Assembly (NCBI RefSeq): GCF_030463535.1
Contig: NC_132878.1
Coordinates: 21,131,925-21,195,924, forward strand
DNA: 64,000 bases
Direction of reading: 5' to 3'
DNA from: Salminus brasiliensis
Taxonomy: Eukaryota; Chordata; Actinopteri; Characiformes; Bryconidae
Part shown: one piece after another, positions 33,360 through 46,279 of the stretch
Numbering within the stretch: position 1 is the first letter of the stretch
Layout: each line of letters opens with the position of its first letter
The notes under the pieces: generated by a model
What the model was told of the DNA's origin: nothing
The model's database searches: none
What the model saw: only the letters and a program-made list of their open reading frames with translations
Translations under genes and position numbers: made by a program

Positions 33360-34650
33360 CCAGTATGATCAAGTTTGACCATGATGGTCATATTTCAGTT
33401 TTTGTATGGATGAGTAAAGCTTTCTTTTGAAAATGTTCACATCACAATGTTAAACTGCGCATGGTTGTTGACAATTAATGACTGGGTTTACTACGGTACA
33501 AAAACTTTGTGATTCAGAGATAGCGGGATAGCCACATGTTGTTAGATGTTTTTAGATGTTAGATGTTAGATGCCACAGATGTTTTTTCCCGGATAAAAAT
33601 TGTATTCTGAAAATATTTGTTATTATAAAATGTGCTTCGGCTTCTTACTGTATGTAGATCTGTTATAAACATTAGCCTTTGACATCAAAAAAAGGTGCCA
33701 ATGCTGCCCCTGCTGGGCTGGCATGCTCACGCAAGCGTTTAAGGACAGTTTTGGTGTTTTCGTGCGGACAAAATAATTGTCAGAAATATTTGCTGGACCT
33801 CCTTTTTTTTCTAAAATGTAATCTCCGAAGTCTCAGTCTCCGAAGCGTGTACTTTTTTCCAGCCACTTTCAATTTTGAAAAAAAGCTATGTTTCTGCTGG
33901 TCGCTGTGGAAAGGGGTCAGCCTAAGGTACATGTTTGCCTAGTTGCTTGTTAGCAAGCTTTGAGTGATCTCCAGCAATTACACATAATCAAGTTTCAGTT
34001 TAGCCAAAAAAATATTAAAAAGAACTTTCCATGGTGAGCTAAAGGCTAAAGTGATATAGTTTCCTCATTTAAGCTACAATTCTGGGATGCTAACAATCAC
34101 AGCTAGGCAAAGCTAGTGTCAGTCAAAGGAGTATATCTTTGCTAGGTTTATATGCTATATATTGTCTTTCTCAATTTGTACTGTTCTGCACAATCTCCCG
34201 TGACAAGGAATCATTGGTTATGAAAGCCGTGAGTGTTGTAGAGTTTGCCAAGCCAGCGTCAGTAGTGATTTGCCACAAAAAACTTTTTGTATGACAGGCA
34301 GATTTGTAGACAGATTTGTAGCTTTTTGTCTATGTCATCCCGAGTCATCCCCAATGCCGCCTTTCATTTCATTACTTTGTTAACTGAGGTGAAAGTTGTT
34401 ATATGAGCTGTTGGTGAGGCGAGGGATTGAGTGATTAGTCAAAGTTAATGAGGTCATCTTAAAAAGACATGAGCTTCTCTTCCTTGTCTTTTGAGAACTT
34501 GGCCACCTTTCATGCCAACAACACCACCACACATGACAAGACAAGAAATATACCATTTATTATTAACTGCATAAAGGAAACCAGGAACACTAAACTGAAA
34601 GAATTGTCTCTTTGTAGAAAGCCTCTTCTTTGTGTTGTTTTAGACAGCTG
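33360..34650. other. layn-hoatz intergenic DNA
   Basis: AT-rich. A minus-strand AATAAA (tttatt at 34556-34561) lies about 100 bp below the hoatz stop and is the likely hoatz poly(A) signal. Short TTAGATGTT repeats are near 33540-33575. No gene recognised. Confidence 0.5.
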
Positions 34651-34656
34651 AGGCCT

Positions 34657-37600
34657 TCATAGTAGCGCTTGGACTTCCTTTATGTCCTGATCCATAACCT
34701 CAGGAGGAGTCCTTATAGAAAACCTAGAAAAACACATTATAATAGAGCGCTGTCAGCAAGCAGACATGAACTGGATAAATATTAGGTACAGCAGAAGACT
34801 TTTTAATCTAGTTAAAAAGATCCAGGTAGAATGTGTTTCCAGGTAGGTTATCTTCTCATAGAAGGTTTACATGCACTTAATAATCCGATAACTGCTAAAA
34901 AAACAGATTTTGTCAGCAATCCGATCAATGTGTTGCATATATATCTTTTTCTTTTTTTATGTTTTTTATTTAGTTTTATGGTTTCTAATAGTATGCAATG
35001 CTGCCCTTCTTATAACCTGCTCCATATTGTTGCAAAGTCTGAGGAAAGCTTTTATATTAAATAAGCATTGGTTCTTGGACGCAGCATATGTGTCCCATCA
35101 TACCGTGTGCATTTGTAGTAAGGACTGGTAGCAGAGAATGGTACTTAATGAATGTTAAGACACAGAATGGCAAGAGAACTTACAAGATCTCTTGTAAAAC
35201 TTTGTGACATGATGAAGGATGCCATGGGCTCTGATAAGATGACTGTATGCCCCTGCTGTACCATTGGTAATGCTAGTGGCAATAGCACTATACAAACATG
35301 CATGCGCAGACTGAGGAAAGGGTAAGGGTATACAGGTGCTGAGAAATCTGATTACTGAGCTGAAATCTTTCTCTCTTTATCAGATTTCTTAATCTGTTTT
35401 CTAGGCCTTATTCCAATCTAAGACATCAGAGTATTTTTACAAGACCACTTGAATAATTATATAACTGCAGAAATACGATTGTGATCGAATTATTAAGTGC
35501 ATGTAAACACACTCAGCGTTTACGTGAGTGGGCCTATGTTATAACTTCATTTTGTGTCTCGCAAACTTTGCACCCACTTTCAAGCCATCTCCTCCCGTTC
35601 TTCCATCACTCACCACACCAACGGGGGGGCCCTGGCTTCACGTGCTGACCACAGGAAATACCTGCAACACCCCCGCTCCATCTCAGGGTGTGGTCTACAC
35701 TAGGAAATGTTAGATTATATCCCACTGTCTGTAATTTGGAACTGTCTGATTGGGAGAAGGGAGCAAATCCTGTATGTACCCCACCATCCCCCAAACCCAG
35801 GGCTCCATGGACATCATTTTTAATGATACACACACATTCTAAAAAAAAATATCAGCAGTAAAGTGCTGCACTTTTCGTCCTCACCTCAGCAGCCAAATAA
35901 TACTCGCAGAGTAGCCATCCTTAGTGATTTAGCAAAAGTGTTACAGAGGGAAGCAGGTCATACATTAATCAGCCAAAGGAAATTTTTATAAAGTAAGACA
36001 GTAAATCAATGGACTTGAACTGTCCTGACTGAACTACAGCTTGTTAAAGTCCCCAGGGCTCGGCAACTGAGATAAACTCTTATGCAGAGTCAAGATCAGA
36101 CACTTCCGATCAATATTCAAGTTTAAATCAATTTTTCATCTGACAACACCCCATTAATCACCAATTTACAAGAGGCTAGCTGGCAGCCCCCAAAAAATGC
36201 AGCTGATTCAGCAGCACAAAACGCTCTGGTCTTCTCTTACCTTACTGATATACGCACACAAACACATATCCCTTTCCCCCCTACCTGTAGAGTTGGAGCA
36301 ATTCCTCTACCAAGAATTAAAAGGGAGTAGCCTGTTATTTGTTTTCCCTTCTTTTCAATTAGAAGTGATTTACAGGAGCAGCCTCAGCAAAACAGCTTAC
36401 CCTCCCACTTTCTCTAGCAGTAAATTCCCAGTCAGGATAGGGTTACTGCCTCTGCATCTACACAATCAATGCAGGGCTCTATCACCCACCATGCCCCTTT
36501 TATCATAAGCCATACAAAGCATCATTGCTCTGCTACTGTGTCCCTAAAGGAATTAACGCTTATAGGTTTAAACTGTCTCTGGTACCTGTCGGTTAGGTCG
36601 GGCTTTCTTGGCCTGTGCGGAAAGGATATCATCTCTTTCTGTGGAGAAGAAAGAATAGTAAACAGTTCACAATCATGCATAAACATGATGCACAGGAAGC
36701 CTTTGTGGAATGTACAGTCCTTTAGAAAAATGTAATAAGCATAAATCTAGAAGTTAGTTGACAGAATTTGTTGCTGGTCAGTGAGGTTATTGATATGTTG
36801 GTTAGAAGAACAGTTAGAAGAGCACAGGTCGGGTTGCTGACTTCTGTGAACTCCAGTCACCGTATGGATTTGTTCAGTTCCACCAGCTGATCACCTGATT
36901 TACTTTAAGGAAGGACTGAATAGATAAACCAGGTGTGGAACAGGAATTGAATATACTGGCCTTCTTCAGGAAGAGCACCAGAAATGTGAGCTAACACACT
37001 CACACCTTGAGTTACAGTAAGTTGTGAGGTGGGACCTCCATAGATTACATTAGTAAGCCTTGGACGCTTATGACTTTCATAACATTTACTTTCATTCAGG
37101 AAGCCCCAGATGATGCCCCATCATCTTCCACAAGATGATGCCACGCAGATATTAGCATTAGGCAAAAGTGCCTTTCCACAAGGGGCCGATGAGTTAAAGC
37201 AACATTAGATGAGCTTTGGTATTTCTTGCTCCTGAGCTTCCCCTACAGTCGGGAAGTACAATTCATGCTTTGAGACACTCCAAAAGAACACACTTTACAT
37301 ATGCATTTCCAGACAAGCTGAGTGATACAGAATCATCACTGAAAGTGGAAGAAGAGATTTTACAGCATTTTATACAAATATTCCTTGGTTTACACAGCGT
37401 TACGCAGTTCTCATTAGAGTTGACCTGCCTTCTTCACCAAAGTCACATAGTGCAGTTACCAGCACTCCAAGCCTGGAGTGGGACTGCTAGAGACACTATG
37501 GTTCTTATTACAGGACAGTGAAGCGTCACAATGATTTTGAAGCTGTTGTAAGGTAAAATGTGACACAGTATTGTTTTAAATATGTGGATTTGGAGCAGTT

Positions 37601-40600
37601 CTGTGATTTTCTTTGCTACATAACACACATCAGGATTACTTATATGTTAGCTAAGTACGGATTCTGTCTGAAAGAAATTGTTCTGTTAAATCAGAGTAAT
37701 GAAACAGTGGGACTAATGTTTAGGGCATTTTCATGTCCATGTGTTGAATTTTCCACAGCATCACACAAACAATATCAATTAGCTTAATGTTTGGCTTTGT
37801 TAGTTCATGTTTGTTATAATGGCACAGAGAGAATATTACATAAATTGTTATTAACAGGTTAGTAACAGTGGACATAATGGCTGAAATGGCTATGTTTTTA
37901 CTTTAGTCCTTCATTCTGCTTTATTCTGCTTATTCTGTTTTTCTCTGCTTCCCTAACAACACCTTTCATTCATGGTAAAAGCCCCGCAATGCACAGCCCC
38001 TCTTGAGTAAGTAAGTAAGCACAAAAAATCAAACAGTGACTATGATGGTCTGACTAAATATTACTGGTAGGATACTCAGCAGGCGGAGGATAAAGCCCCA
38101 GCAATCTCTAATCATCACCCTTTTCCCCATAGAGACATGAAAGCCCAGAGGGGGGATGTGTTCCAGCCCACGCCACTCCTCCTCTCAGTGGGGTAGCCAG
38201 TTTCAGAAATGCTGAGGCTTTGAGGAAAAAAGTGCTGAGGAGAGAGAGAGAGCACTCTAATGGATGGGAGAGAAATAAAACACTTGGCTGTCTAGAAGAG
38301 TCCTCTTTTGCCCTGTCCAAATCCAAGTAGGCAGTAGCTAGAGTATTCATGCTCGGAGCTAGACAGAGATGAACCAGATATATGCAATATGGTTTATCAA
38401 TTAATTTGGGTACCTAAATACTTACCCTAATTCGATCTTCTCTCTGCTTCTTTAAGAGCACCATGATCTCATCTCGTTTTCTCGCCTTGAGAAAAAAGAT
38501 ATTGACAATGAAGTAACATGCTGGTACAAATTCCCTTTTTCTTTTTACAAGAAATATTTTTTCATTATTTCAACAAGGGTAGTAAAAGCAGGAAAAAACT
38601 ACTTAAGAACATGAGGAACAAAGGCTGAGAGGAACCAATACTAAAAAAAAAACGCAACCTAAGAACATGCAGAAGAAACACTGAGAACAACCAAGACTAA
38701 AGAAAGGTGAATGAGGATGAAAAGCTGAGGGAAACTATGACTTAAAAGGAAAGACTTTCAAAAAGAATGAGGACAAAAATCTGAGAGAAACCAAGACTCA
38801 AAAAGTAAAGCTCCCAAAGAAACTGAGGACAGAAATCTGAGAGAAACCAAGACTCAAAAGGAAAAGCTCCCAAAGAGAATGAGGAGGAAATCTGAGAGAA
38901 ACTAAGACTCGAAGGGAAAGGCTTCTAAAGAGAATGAGGAGGAAATCTGAGAGGAACCAAGACTCGAAGGGAAAGGCTTCTAAAGAGAATGAGGAGGAAA
39001 TCTGAGAGGAACCAAGACTCCAAAGGAAAGGCTCCCTAAGAGAATGAGGAGGAAAGGCTCGAAAGGAAAGGCTCCCTAAGAGAATGAGGACAGAAATCTG
39101 CGAGGAACTAAGACTCAAAAGGAAAAGCTCCCAAAGAGAATAAGGACGAAAAGCTAAGAGGAACCGAGACTTAAAATAAAAAAGATTTCTAACAGACAAG
39201 AAAGAAAAGCAGCTAGGATTAAGAAGTAAAATAGGTTAATTATGCAATCCTATTGTGAATATGACTGTGGCATGTTAAGTGTGATATAGCAGTTGCATTG
39301 GGAAGATAATTGATATCATGGGGCATCACCATTAAATTACAGATATTAAGTTTTAACGGGAATTCATGCAGGAATTGACATTAGATGAGATGCAGTAATT
39401 TTCATGTAGCTCAAATTAAAACAAGATTACTAGATGACTGTTGTCTAAGCCACCTGTACATTGGCCCTGTGATGCTAAGAAGGCAGCAGTCAGCTTGCGG
39501 TGGCAGGCAACAGCTGCAACTGCTAAACAAGCCTCATAACTCTGATTTAACACACCCACTTTCTGGCTACATGGCTGGCTGGAGTTTAATGTCATTTGAT
39601 TGATTCCACTGCGAATATGGCCTCTGTACCCATTTATCAAGCAGACATGATTTCACAGCAGGTTAATCAGTTACAGTATTGTAACGCGGTGTCGGATTTG
39701 ATTATTATCTCCAGCTATAAACATTATTCATGCTACACGCTAATAAAGTAGTCATAAAGTCAAATCAGAAGGAGTTTCCCTCACCAAAGAAACATATGTA
39801 AATTCCATTTAACTGCATAATGGCCAAACTGCATTATCCACAATACATGAACATCACTGTGTATGCTCCCAAGTCTTAATTCTTCATGCTCTAATTCTAG
39901 ATGCTGAATGAAAATAATGCACAATTGACTTTGCATCCAGCATTAAGTGAGTCTCTGTGATGGAAAGGGCTCTTTTTCCTAATAAAACCAGCCATTTCTC
40001 TCTAGATCTCTACTTTGGAGGCCTTGGAAAGAAGGTTAATTAGTTAAGAGGAGTCGTATGAAACAAATTTGGTCTCTAGAGGGCCATCTATCCTGGGGCT
40101 TCCATGTTGATTGCTCTCAGTGGGCCAGTGGAGAAATGAGAAGGCTGTGGATTTACTCTTGTCTAAATGCAAGCCAAGCTGAAAATGACAGTAAGTAAGT
40201 AACTTAGCAATGGGTCAGTGGTGATGCACCACATTGGCAAGTTCGTGAAATTTGGTCGCTACTGAGTTTTGCCATGCTCAGGTTTAGCTAAGTCCTTGAC
40301 AGTACCTGAATCCTTAATGTCCTAAAGTCCTTAAAAGAGTTTCTGTCAGTGAATCATTCCTAATAATGTAATGTGAACTCAATGAACGCAAGGCTCATTC
40401 TGTTTCTGTAAAACAGGCATTTGCATGGATGTGACTTGCACTGTAAATGTAAATGGACTGGCTGATGAAAGAGCATGGACTTGAAGTCAAACTGGAATTT
40501 AGAAAAGCATATGATGTGAATGAACAACTGAATGTCACTGAAAAGTATAGACTGCAGGTCACATTTCAGTACTCAGACTACACATACTACACCCTTACCT

Positions 40601-43600
40601 GGGTGACTATTTCTTTAAGATTCTGGTCCATGTTGACATGATGGAGTCATGCAATTTCTGCAGATGTTTCAGGAGCACTTCCATGTCACATTCTCAAAAT
40701 CAAGAGAACTTCTCAAAATCACTGAGATCACAATCATTGTTGACATGGTTGACGTGAACATAGCCAGCAGCTGCTGGCACATATCTGCATGACCACATTG
40801 CTACCACACAATCAGACAACTGCATGAATGAGTTTATATAGATACCAATTAAAAAGTCACACCTAGTTGTATGTGTGATGATCATCACCTTAAAAATGTA
40901 TCGAAATGCTAGGGTGATCGTATATTTATTTATTTAAAAGATGATACTGTAGGAATGTGAGGCAATGTGTGGGACTATGTATATGTGAGGGTGGAAATAC
41001 CTCTCAAACCATGCAGCTACAGTATGATGAGCATTTCTGAAAACACACACATATATATATGCATATACTTCCAGTACTACACAGCTGACTCCCATAGAGG
41101 GATACAGTGTCATTCCCTGAATTCTCCTAACCCCTCTCAGATGAATTGATCTGTGGAGTACACACTGCAGGCTTTGGCCTGCTAATCCGATTAGTGGCTG
41201 CGGTTAGTGGGACGCGGCAGGAGATGGAGGCTCCACAGGCACATTCATCACAACGGGTGCGCAGGGCTAAGTGGGGCTAAGAAGCTCGTTAAAGATGCCA
41301 GCCTCTGAGATAGCATTACCGAATTGGCTCCCTGGTGATTCTGCAGTGGGAGAATTTACACGGGCTGGACAGCAGTGGAGCATTTTAAATCACAGGGCTC
41401 CAGACTCCTTTTATCACATTAGTCTTGTTTTAAAGCATCAGGTGCACAGAGAAAATGGACAATCACTCAGGAGAGTTTTATTAGCCGATCATAACACATC
41501 GGGGGCTACAATAATAATATAGGGGAGTCGTGTGGTCCGGTAAGAGTGGTCGATTTTAATTGACTATCTACCAAAATATTGTTCTGGGCATTAATTTTTT
41601 TTATCTTATCTTATCTTAAAATTAAAATATTTTATTAGTAGTATCTATTAATAGCTACACTTGGCTAATACTATTTAATAGTTACAGGCTAGCGTGATAG
41701 ACTGAAATTTTCAGAGATACGTGCTAATATCTAATGATTAGTGTTGTAATCATTAGATATTGGCTCTCACAGAATGCTTCTTAGCCAATCATATTGCAAG
41801 GTTGGAAATAACTTGATATAGCTCTATTGTGAAGCAATCTCTTAGTATTCACTTTTATACCAGTATACCTCCCACCTATCCATATCCACATAAAATACTG
41901 AACATGTAGAAGTTCGTAAATTGCATAAATTCAAATGCCAAATAAGGATAATTATCTTATATGCAATTCTTACACTCCTCAGAACCACCAGAATCTGGAT
42001 AGCGATTCAATTGAGCTGCTGCAATTTCAGACCAATCTAGCCTAAATTGCAGGGATGTGTGGCTGCATAGGCCTGAGTCATTTTACGCTGTGATCTTAAG
42101 TGCTGCGATGCTGGTGGGAGGTTCATTTTGTTAATGCAGTCTGCTGAGCCTTTTTGCGTAAAGCCAGCAGATTCTGCCTGCCAGATCCACACCCAGCAAA
42201 ACCCCTCTGATCTCAAGTCATCTTTCATCAGAGATCTATAACTGCCCACTGCAAGCTGCCTCCCAATCTACTAGTAGTGCCATCATCCAGTTCCATAGAT
42301 CAAAATAAAACTCAATTTGACTTCAGCTGAATAATAAATGTATTACATGAACATAATTGTGTCTTTAAAGTTACTTACAGTGGGTCAATAACTGTGTTTA
42401 TAAAATACACTGCATCTTATTCATGTGAAAATGATGTACACATTTGAGTAAGGTGGATTTTGATGGTTTAATATAAAACCTTTTAAAAGTGGTTTTTAAT
42501 ATCACCAAAGAATGTTTCACAATTGCTATGAGTCAAATAACCCTCCTTCAGTGTGACATGGAGGCCTAGAGTGTAGACTGTGTACACTATTGTCCAGTGG
42601 CTAGCGCTGATGTAAAACCTGTAAGCAAAACCTTACGTAGCCCCCACCTCGTACCCTGTCTGTTTACGTTTGTCATGTGTAATTTATCACACAATACTGT
42701 GTATGTATCTCCACCCATTTCCAGCCTTCGCCCTGTTTTACTATGTATAACACATATATAAGTGTGTCTTCATAGGCTTTTCAAGAAAATACAGTAAACA
42801 ACAAAACTAATACCCCTCTCACCCTTCCCATACCTGTTACACTGACACAAGATCACCTATGTGTACCTATAGTACATGGGACTAACATGCATCGTTCAAC
42901 ATTAGGAGAACAAAAGAAGTGGGAAAAAAGGGCCAATCATATTCATACATGAGTTTCCAAACGCTACCAGTTACACCATCCTGTAAGTAATGACACTGGT
43001 GTATATGGTGTATAGCTATAGGTGATGCTTGTTTCAAGCCCGGCCCTTTGCAATTCCTGTCAGGTATGCCTCGTTCTAGCCATATGTATAAATCTTTGTC
43101 TGGTATTGTGTTTTACATTTGTTGTCACATTTGCTTTGTATCCTCCTGCATTTGTTTCTGTTCTGTTCTAGTCTAGTCTTTTAATGTATGTTTCTCAAGT
43201 TATCACAGTTCATTTTGGCCCAATGTATCTGAGTTGATTTTGATCCTGGTTTCTTGTTGGGTTTCTTTTGAATAAAATGCAATACTCTTAATGTATTTGC
43301 GTCTAATGTAACAATGACGTGATCTGCTTATTTATTATTTAAAAAAAAAGCACCTGCTATCCTTACTTACTAAGACTCATATCTTACTATGTATAATGTA
43401 TTTCCATTTACCCATAAGTAATTCCATTTAAAAAATAGGACTATTCAAAGAACACTAGACTCGGAATTAATGCTTAATTGTTGTTAATGAATTGCAGCCA
43501 AAACGTAGCATCTTAGGCTGCCCATAAACAAATTTTGGTTGGCTTGCCAGTTGTCAAACATACAAATTACAACTGGATTTCTTTGACAACCAATTTAAGT

Positions 43601-46028
43601 CTTGGATAAATTTTGGAAGCTTAATTTCACTCTCTGGGTTTCACTGTGTGTCAGGCATGCTGAGCCTTTCTGTGCTTTCACCAGCAGTTAAGTAATTACA
43701 GCAGTATAAAACAGACACATTGTTATGCATACCCTTTTTTCATATTTGAAGATTTAGAGAAGTGATGGAGGGCCACAGCTTATTGCACAAAAGAGCACCA
43801 TCATACATCACAGGCCACTTGAGCACGGAATTGAACCGTCCTCCATTTGAGAGGACAAGTCATCTCCCAACGCTATCAATACTTGGCCTGCAAAGCTAGT
43901 TTGAAGCATTTCCTCTCGGATTTCTCATTAAGCCTATGTCCTGCGTTTTGTGCAAGTCATCATTATGACAGTTACGACACAGACTTTTCAATTTCGTTTG
44001 GAGCAGCCATAATATCTCTACGCTTATACAAGGACGCTGCAGTTTAGAGAGAGATCATTCCTCACCAATTCCATATATCTCTTCTTCTCATCCTGCATCT
44101 GTCTCTGATAAGCTTTCTGTAGGACCTCTTCATTTTCTGGTGGGGGAACAAGCAGTCAGATTGGGTGAATGAAAGGAAACGAACTGAAATGTAGAATTAA
44201 ACATGCCGATGTTACCTACTGGAGTCTGCTGGCGGCTTGGGACCATTATTGGTGGCTAGGAAGAAGATAAAGCAGACTTAAAATTATAATCCACAATTAT
44301 AAATGCAATTATGAAAGTAGTTATCAGACATACCTTTAATACAAAGACTTGCACAGTCTGTTCCAGATAGTTTTTGTTTTTATGAACGAATATTATCTTA
44401 AAGCAAATTTGCAAGCTGAAATTCAGACTCTTTAGACGAGTATTTGGTAGAAGCACGTTCTGCTGCAGTTAGACTGCTGGGTCATGTTTCTATCAGCTTA
44501 GCTCACTGTTTGGAGTGATACTGCTCATTCTTTCAGGTAGGTTTGCTCCACGTTATTCAGGTTGGTTGAACTCTCGATTTACTCTGATTTGGGTCACTGT
44601 ATTGAATCACTCTTGTGTTGCTTTGACCTGGTATGTAGGATCACGTTTCTCCCAAGCTTTAGGTTTGTAGTTGACTTAAGAGTTGCCTTGCTTTTTAGCA
44701 AAGATGCCCAGTTGCCTCTGAGATAAAGCATCCTGGGATGGTGTTTATTAAGGCATGAGCAGTGATATTTTTGTGCCATACAACATTTGCATTTAAGGCA
44801 TTTAGCAGATGCTCGTATCCAGAGCGACTTACAAAAGTGCTTCACTGTTTACTCAGAAAAATATCCTTAGCTAGTTTGTATAGACTAGGATCCAAAAGAT
44901 ATGTCTGAGATTAGATACTATTCATTTAGAATTTTGGATTAAATGCTTAAATTCTGCCACATTGAACACACACTCAAGCCTTAGGTAGGTCACACTAACG
45001 GTTTCTGGTAAACTCCAGATGTTTTTTTTTTTTTTTTTAGGAATGGCTTTTTTCTAGCGACCCTCCCTTACAGGCCGGTTTTAACACTGTCAAAAGGATA
45101 AGTTCCTTGAGGAACTTTTAGAGGTTCTCAATTTGAATATTTTCCTTACAGTGCTTATTGGTCTTTATTTTTACGGATTACCTTCAGAATCACAGTCTGA
45201 CACTAAGGTCTTATTTTGTCCAAACAAAGCTGAACTTTTGAGTGATTAGAAGGATTTATGTCCAACAGTAAGCCAACTTTACATTTATGGAATGTGTTAG
45301 TGGCATCCTATCCAGAGTGACTTACATTTGAATAATGTTATTTAGGTAAGTGAACGTAGTATTAGGAGTCTTGCTTAAAGAGTTGTACAGGTGTAGTGGA
45401 GTGTGCTTGCCTGGCGGGGGAACTGAACCCTAGGGGCAGTGGTTGCTCATAGGTTAGCATGCCGGGTTGTGGGTTCGATTCCCTGGCTCGACAATCTGTT
45501 TGTTTTGTATAGGAACACTAGAAATTCAGATTAATGGCAAATGAATATCTGCTGCACATGTTGTTTAGCAGCCTGTTTTCTAAAAATCAATATTAGAAAT
45601 CATCTTGAGCTTTTCCTCCTGTCAGCTGGGTCCAGAATCGAGCTCAGTTGGACTCGCAGAACTGCATAAATGCCCACAGAGCACTTTCCTAATTGTACAC
45701 ATCACACACACACACGCTTGTATTACTGACTTTGTGTGTATTTGGGCTGACCTCTACTTTTTAAAGAATTTTAAATAGCTACAAGCTGCACTTGACGTGA
45801 ACCACTCCCACTAAAACGTGACTTACGTTGCAGGGACTTGGCTACTTTCAGGCGCTGCCTGATGTCTACAGAGACCAGGCTGGACTCCACTGGTGGCTGG
45901 AGGGACAACGAATTCCAGAACACCTTTGCGTGAGCTACGTCTTCCTGCGACGACCCTTCAAACACTGTGAAATACTTCTCAAAGTCCGACAGGTTACCCG
46001 CAGCGCTGATATCCTCCATTGCATCCAT
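34657..46028 (-). CDS. hoatz: hoatz: cilia/flagella-associated protein (C11orf88)
   Basis: Small protein needed for motile cilia and sperm flagella in mouse; biochemical role unknown. Exons in transcript order: 46028 to about 45783-45827, 44255-44216, 44136-44066, 38485-38426, 36638-36586, 34711-34657. The N-terminus matches remembered human HOATZ ([16 protein letters not shown] versus FAGSSEQDANLAKQFW). So do the coiled basic middle ([19 protein letters not shown] versus KTREEILQLLRKQREERI) and [10 protein letters not shown] versus KELISLPYKP. The tail is [11 protein letters not shown]. Predicted 171-174 residues, close to the human length. The end of exon 1 is uncertain: its best donor at 45827|45826 puts exons 2-3 out of frame, while weak donors after 45792 or 45783 keep frame. 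Confidence 0.87.
36587..38425. repeat. hoatz intron 4 with repeat copy B
   Basis: 37197-37420 is the second copy of the repeat at 30866 (AAAGCAACATTAGATGAG, TTGCTCCTGAGCTTCCCCTA, GAGTGATACAGAATCATCAC). Otherwise AT-rich intron; no gene seen. Confidence 0.55.
38765..39175. repeat. 55-56 bp purine-rich minisatellite in hoatz intron 3
   Basis: The landmark AATCTGAGAG recurs at about 38778, 38834, 38889, 38944 and 38999, giving 55-56 bp units. Each unit reads roughly AAACCAAGACTC then AAAGGAAAGGCTCC then AAAGAGAATGAGGA. The plus strand is strongly purine-rich, and the complementary frame is open for 133 codons only because of the repeat. Confidence 0.9.
41595..41622 (+). repeat. (TTATC)n tract
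   Basis: Three TTATC units after a T-run, the same tail word that ends the LINE at 63.6 kb. Possibly the 3' tail of a heavily decayed LINE, but no body was recognised. The surrounding hoatz intron 3 (39180-44065) has no gene. Confidence 0.4.
44785..45335. mobile_element. Two SINE/MITE core fragments in hoatz intron 1
   Basis: TTTAGCAGATGCTCGTATCC-AGAGCGACTTAC at about 44801-44833, and a diverged copy (TATCCAGAGTGACTTACATT) near 45309-45328. This core is widespread in teleost short repeats. A T-run is at about 45020-45039. Confidence 0.55.
45395..45500 (+). mobile_element. tRNA-derived SINE head
   Basis: GGGGCAGTGGTTGCTCATAG (degenerate A box) followed by GGGTTGTGGGTTCGATTCC (B box, near 45465-45483). 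It matches the head of the minus-strand element at 50.6-50.8 kb. Not a functional tRNA. Confidence 0.65.
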
Positions 46029-46200
46029 GATCTTCTAGGCCGCAGTGGCGGCGCAGACTGGTTGTCAGGCAAGCGTTGTTAGCGGCGGTAGTCAAGGCGA
46101 CGGGACTCTTTGGCGTCGTGGTAGTCAAGGAGACGGGACGCGTTGCTGTGCTACTGCACGCCACAGTACAGACTGAAAGTGGAGCGTGGTGTTATGTTAT
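46029..46200 (-). promoter_or_regulatory. hoatz: hoatz promoter with X-box-like sites
   Basis: CpG-containing patch directly upstream of the hoatz ATG. GTAGTCAAGGCGACGGGAC (46088-46106) and GTAGTCAAGGAGACGGGAC (46121-46139) are 18/19 identical and 33 bp apart. Each contains an RFX X-box-like inverted half-site pair (GTAGTC-AA-GGNGAC). A third candidate, GTTGTC-A-GGCAAG, is at 46061-46073. RFX factors drive motile-cilium genes, which fits the gene; binding is inferred. Confidence 0.5.
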
Positions 46201-46279
46201 TATGAGTGTTTTCAGAAACCAGAGCCGACAGGACACCTTTATTTTATTGAAAGATTATTTGGTTATTTATTGATACGTT

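Noticed and set aside
38765-39175. CRISPR-like array
   Set aside because: Units are contiguous diverged tandem repeats without unique spacers, in a vertebrate intron.
38798-39199. 133-codon minus ORF
   Set aside because: Open only because the 55-bp minisatellite lacks stops in that frame; the protein is a repetition of the unit.
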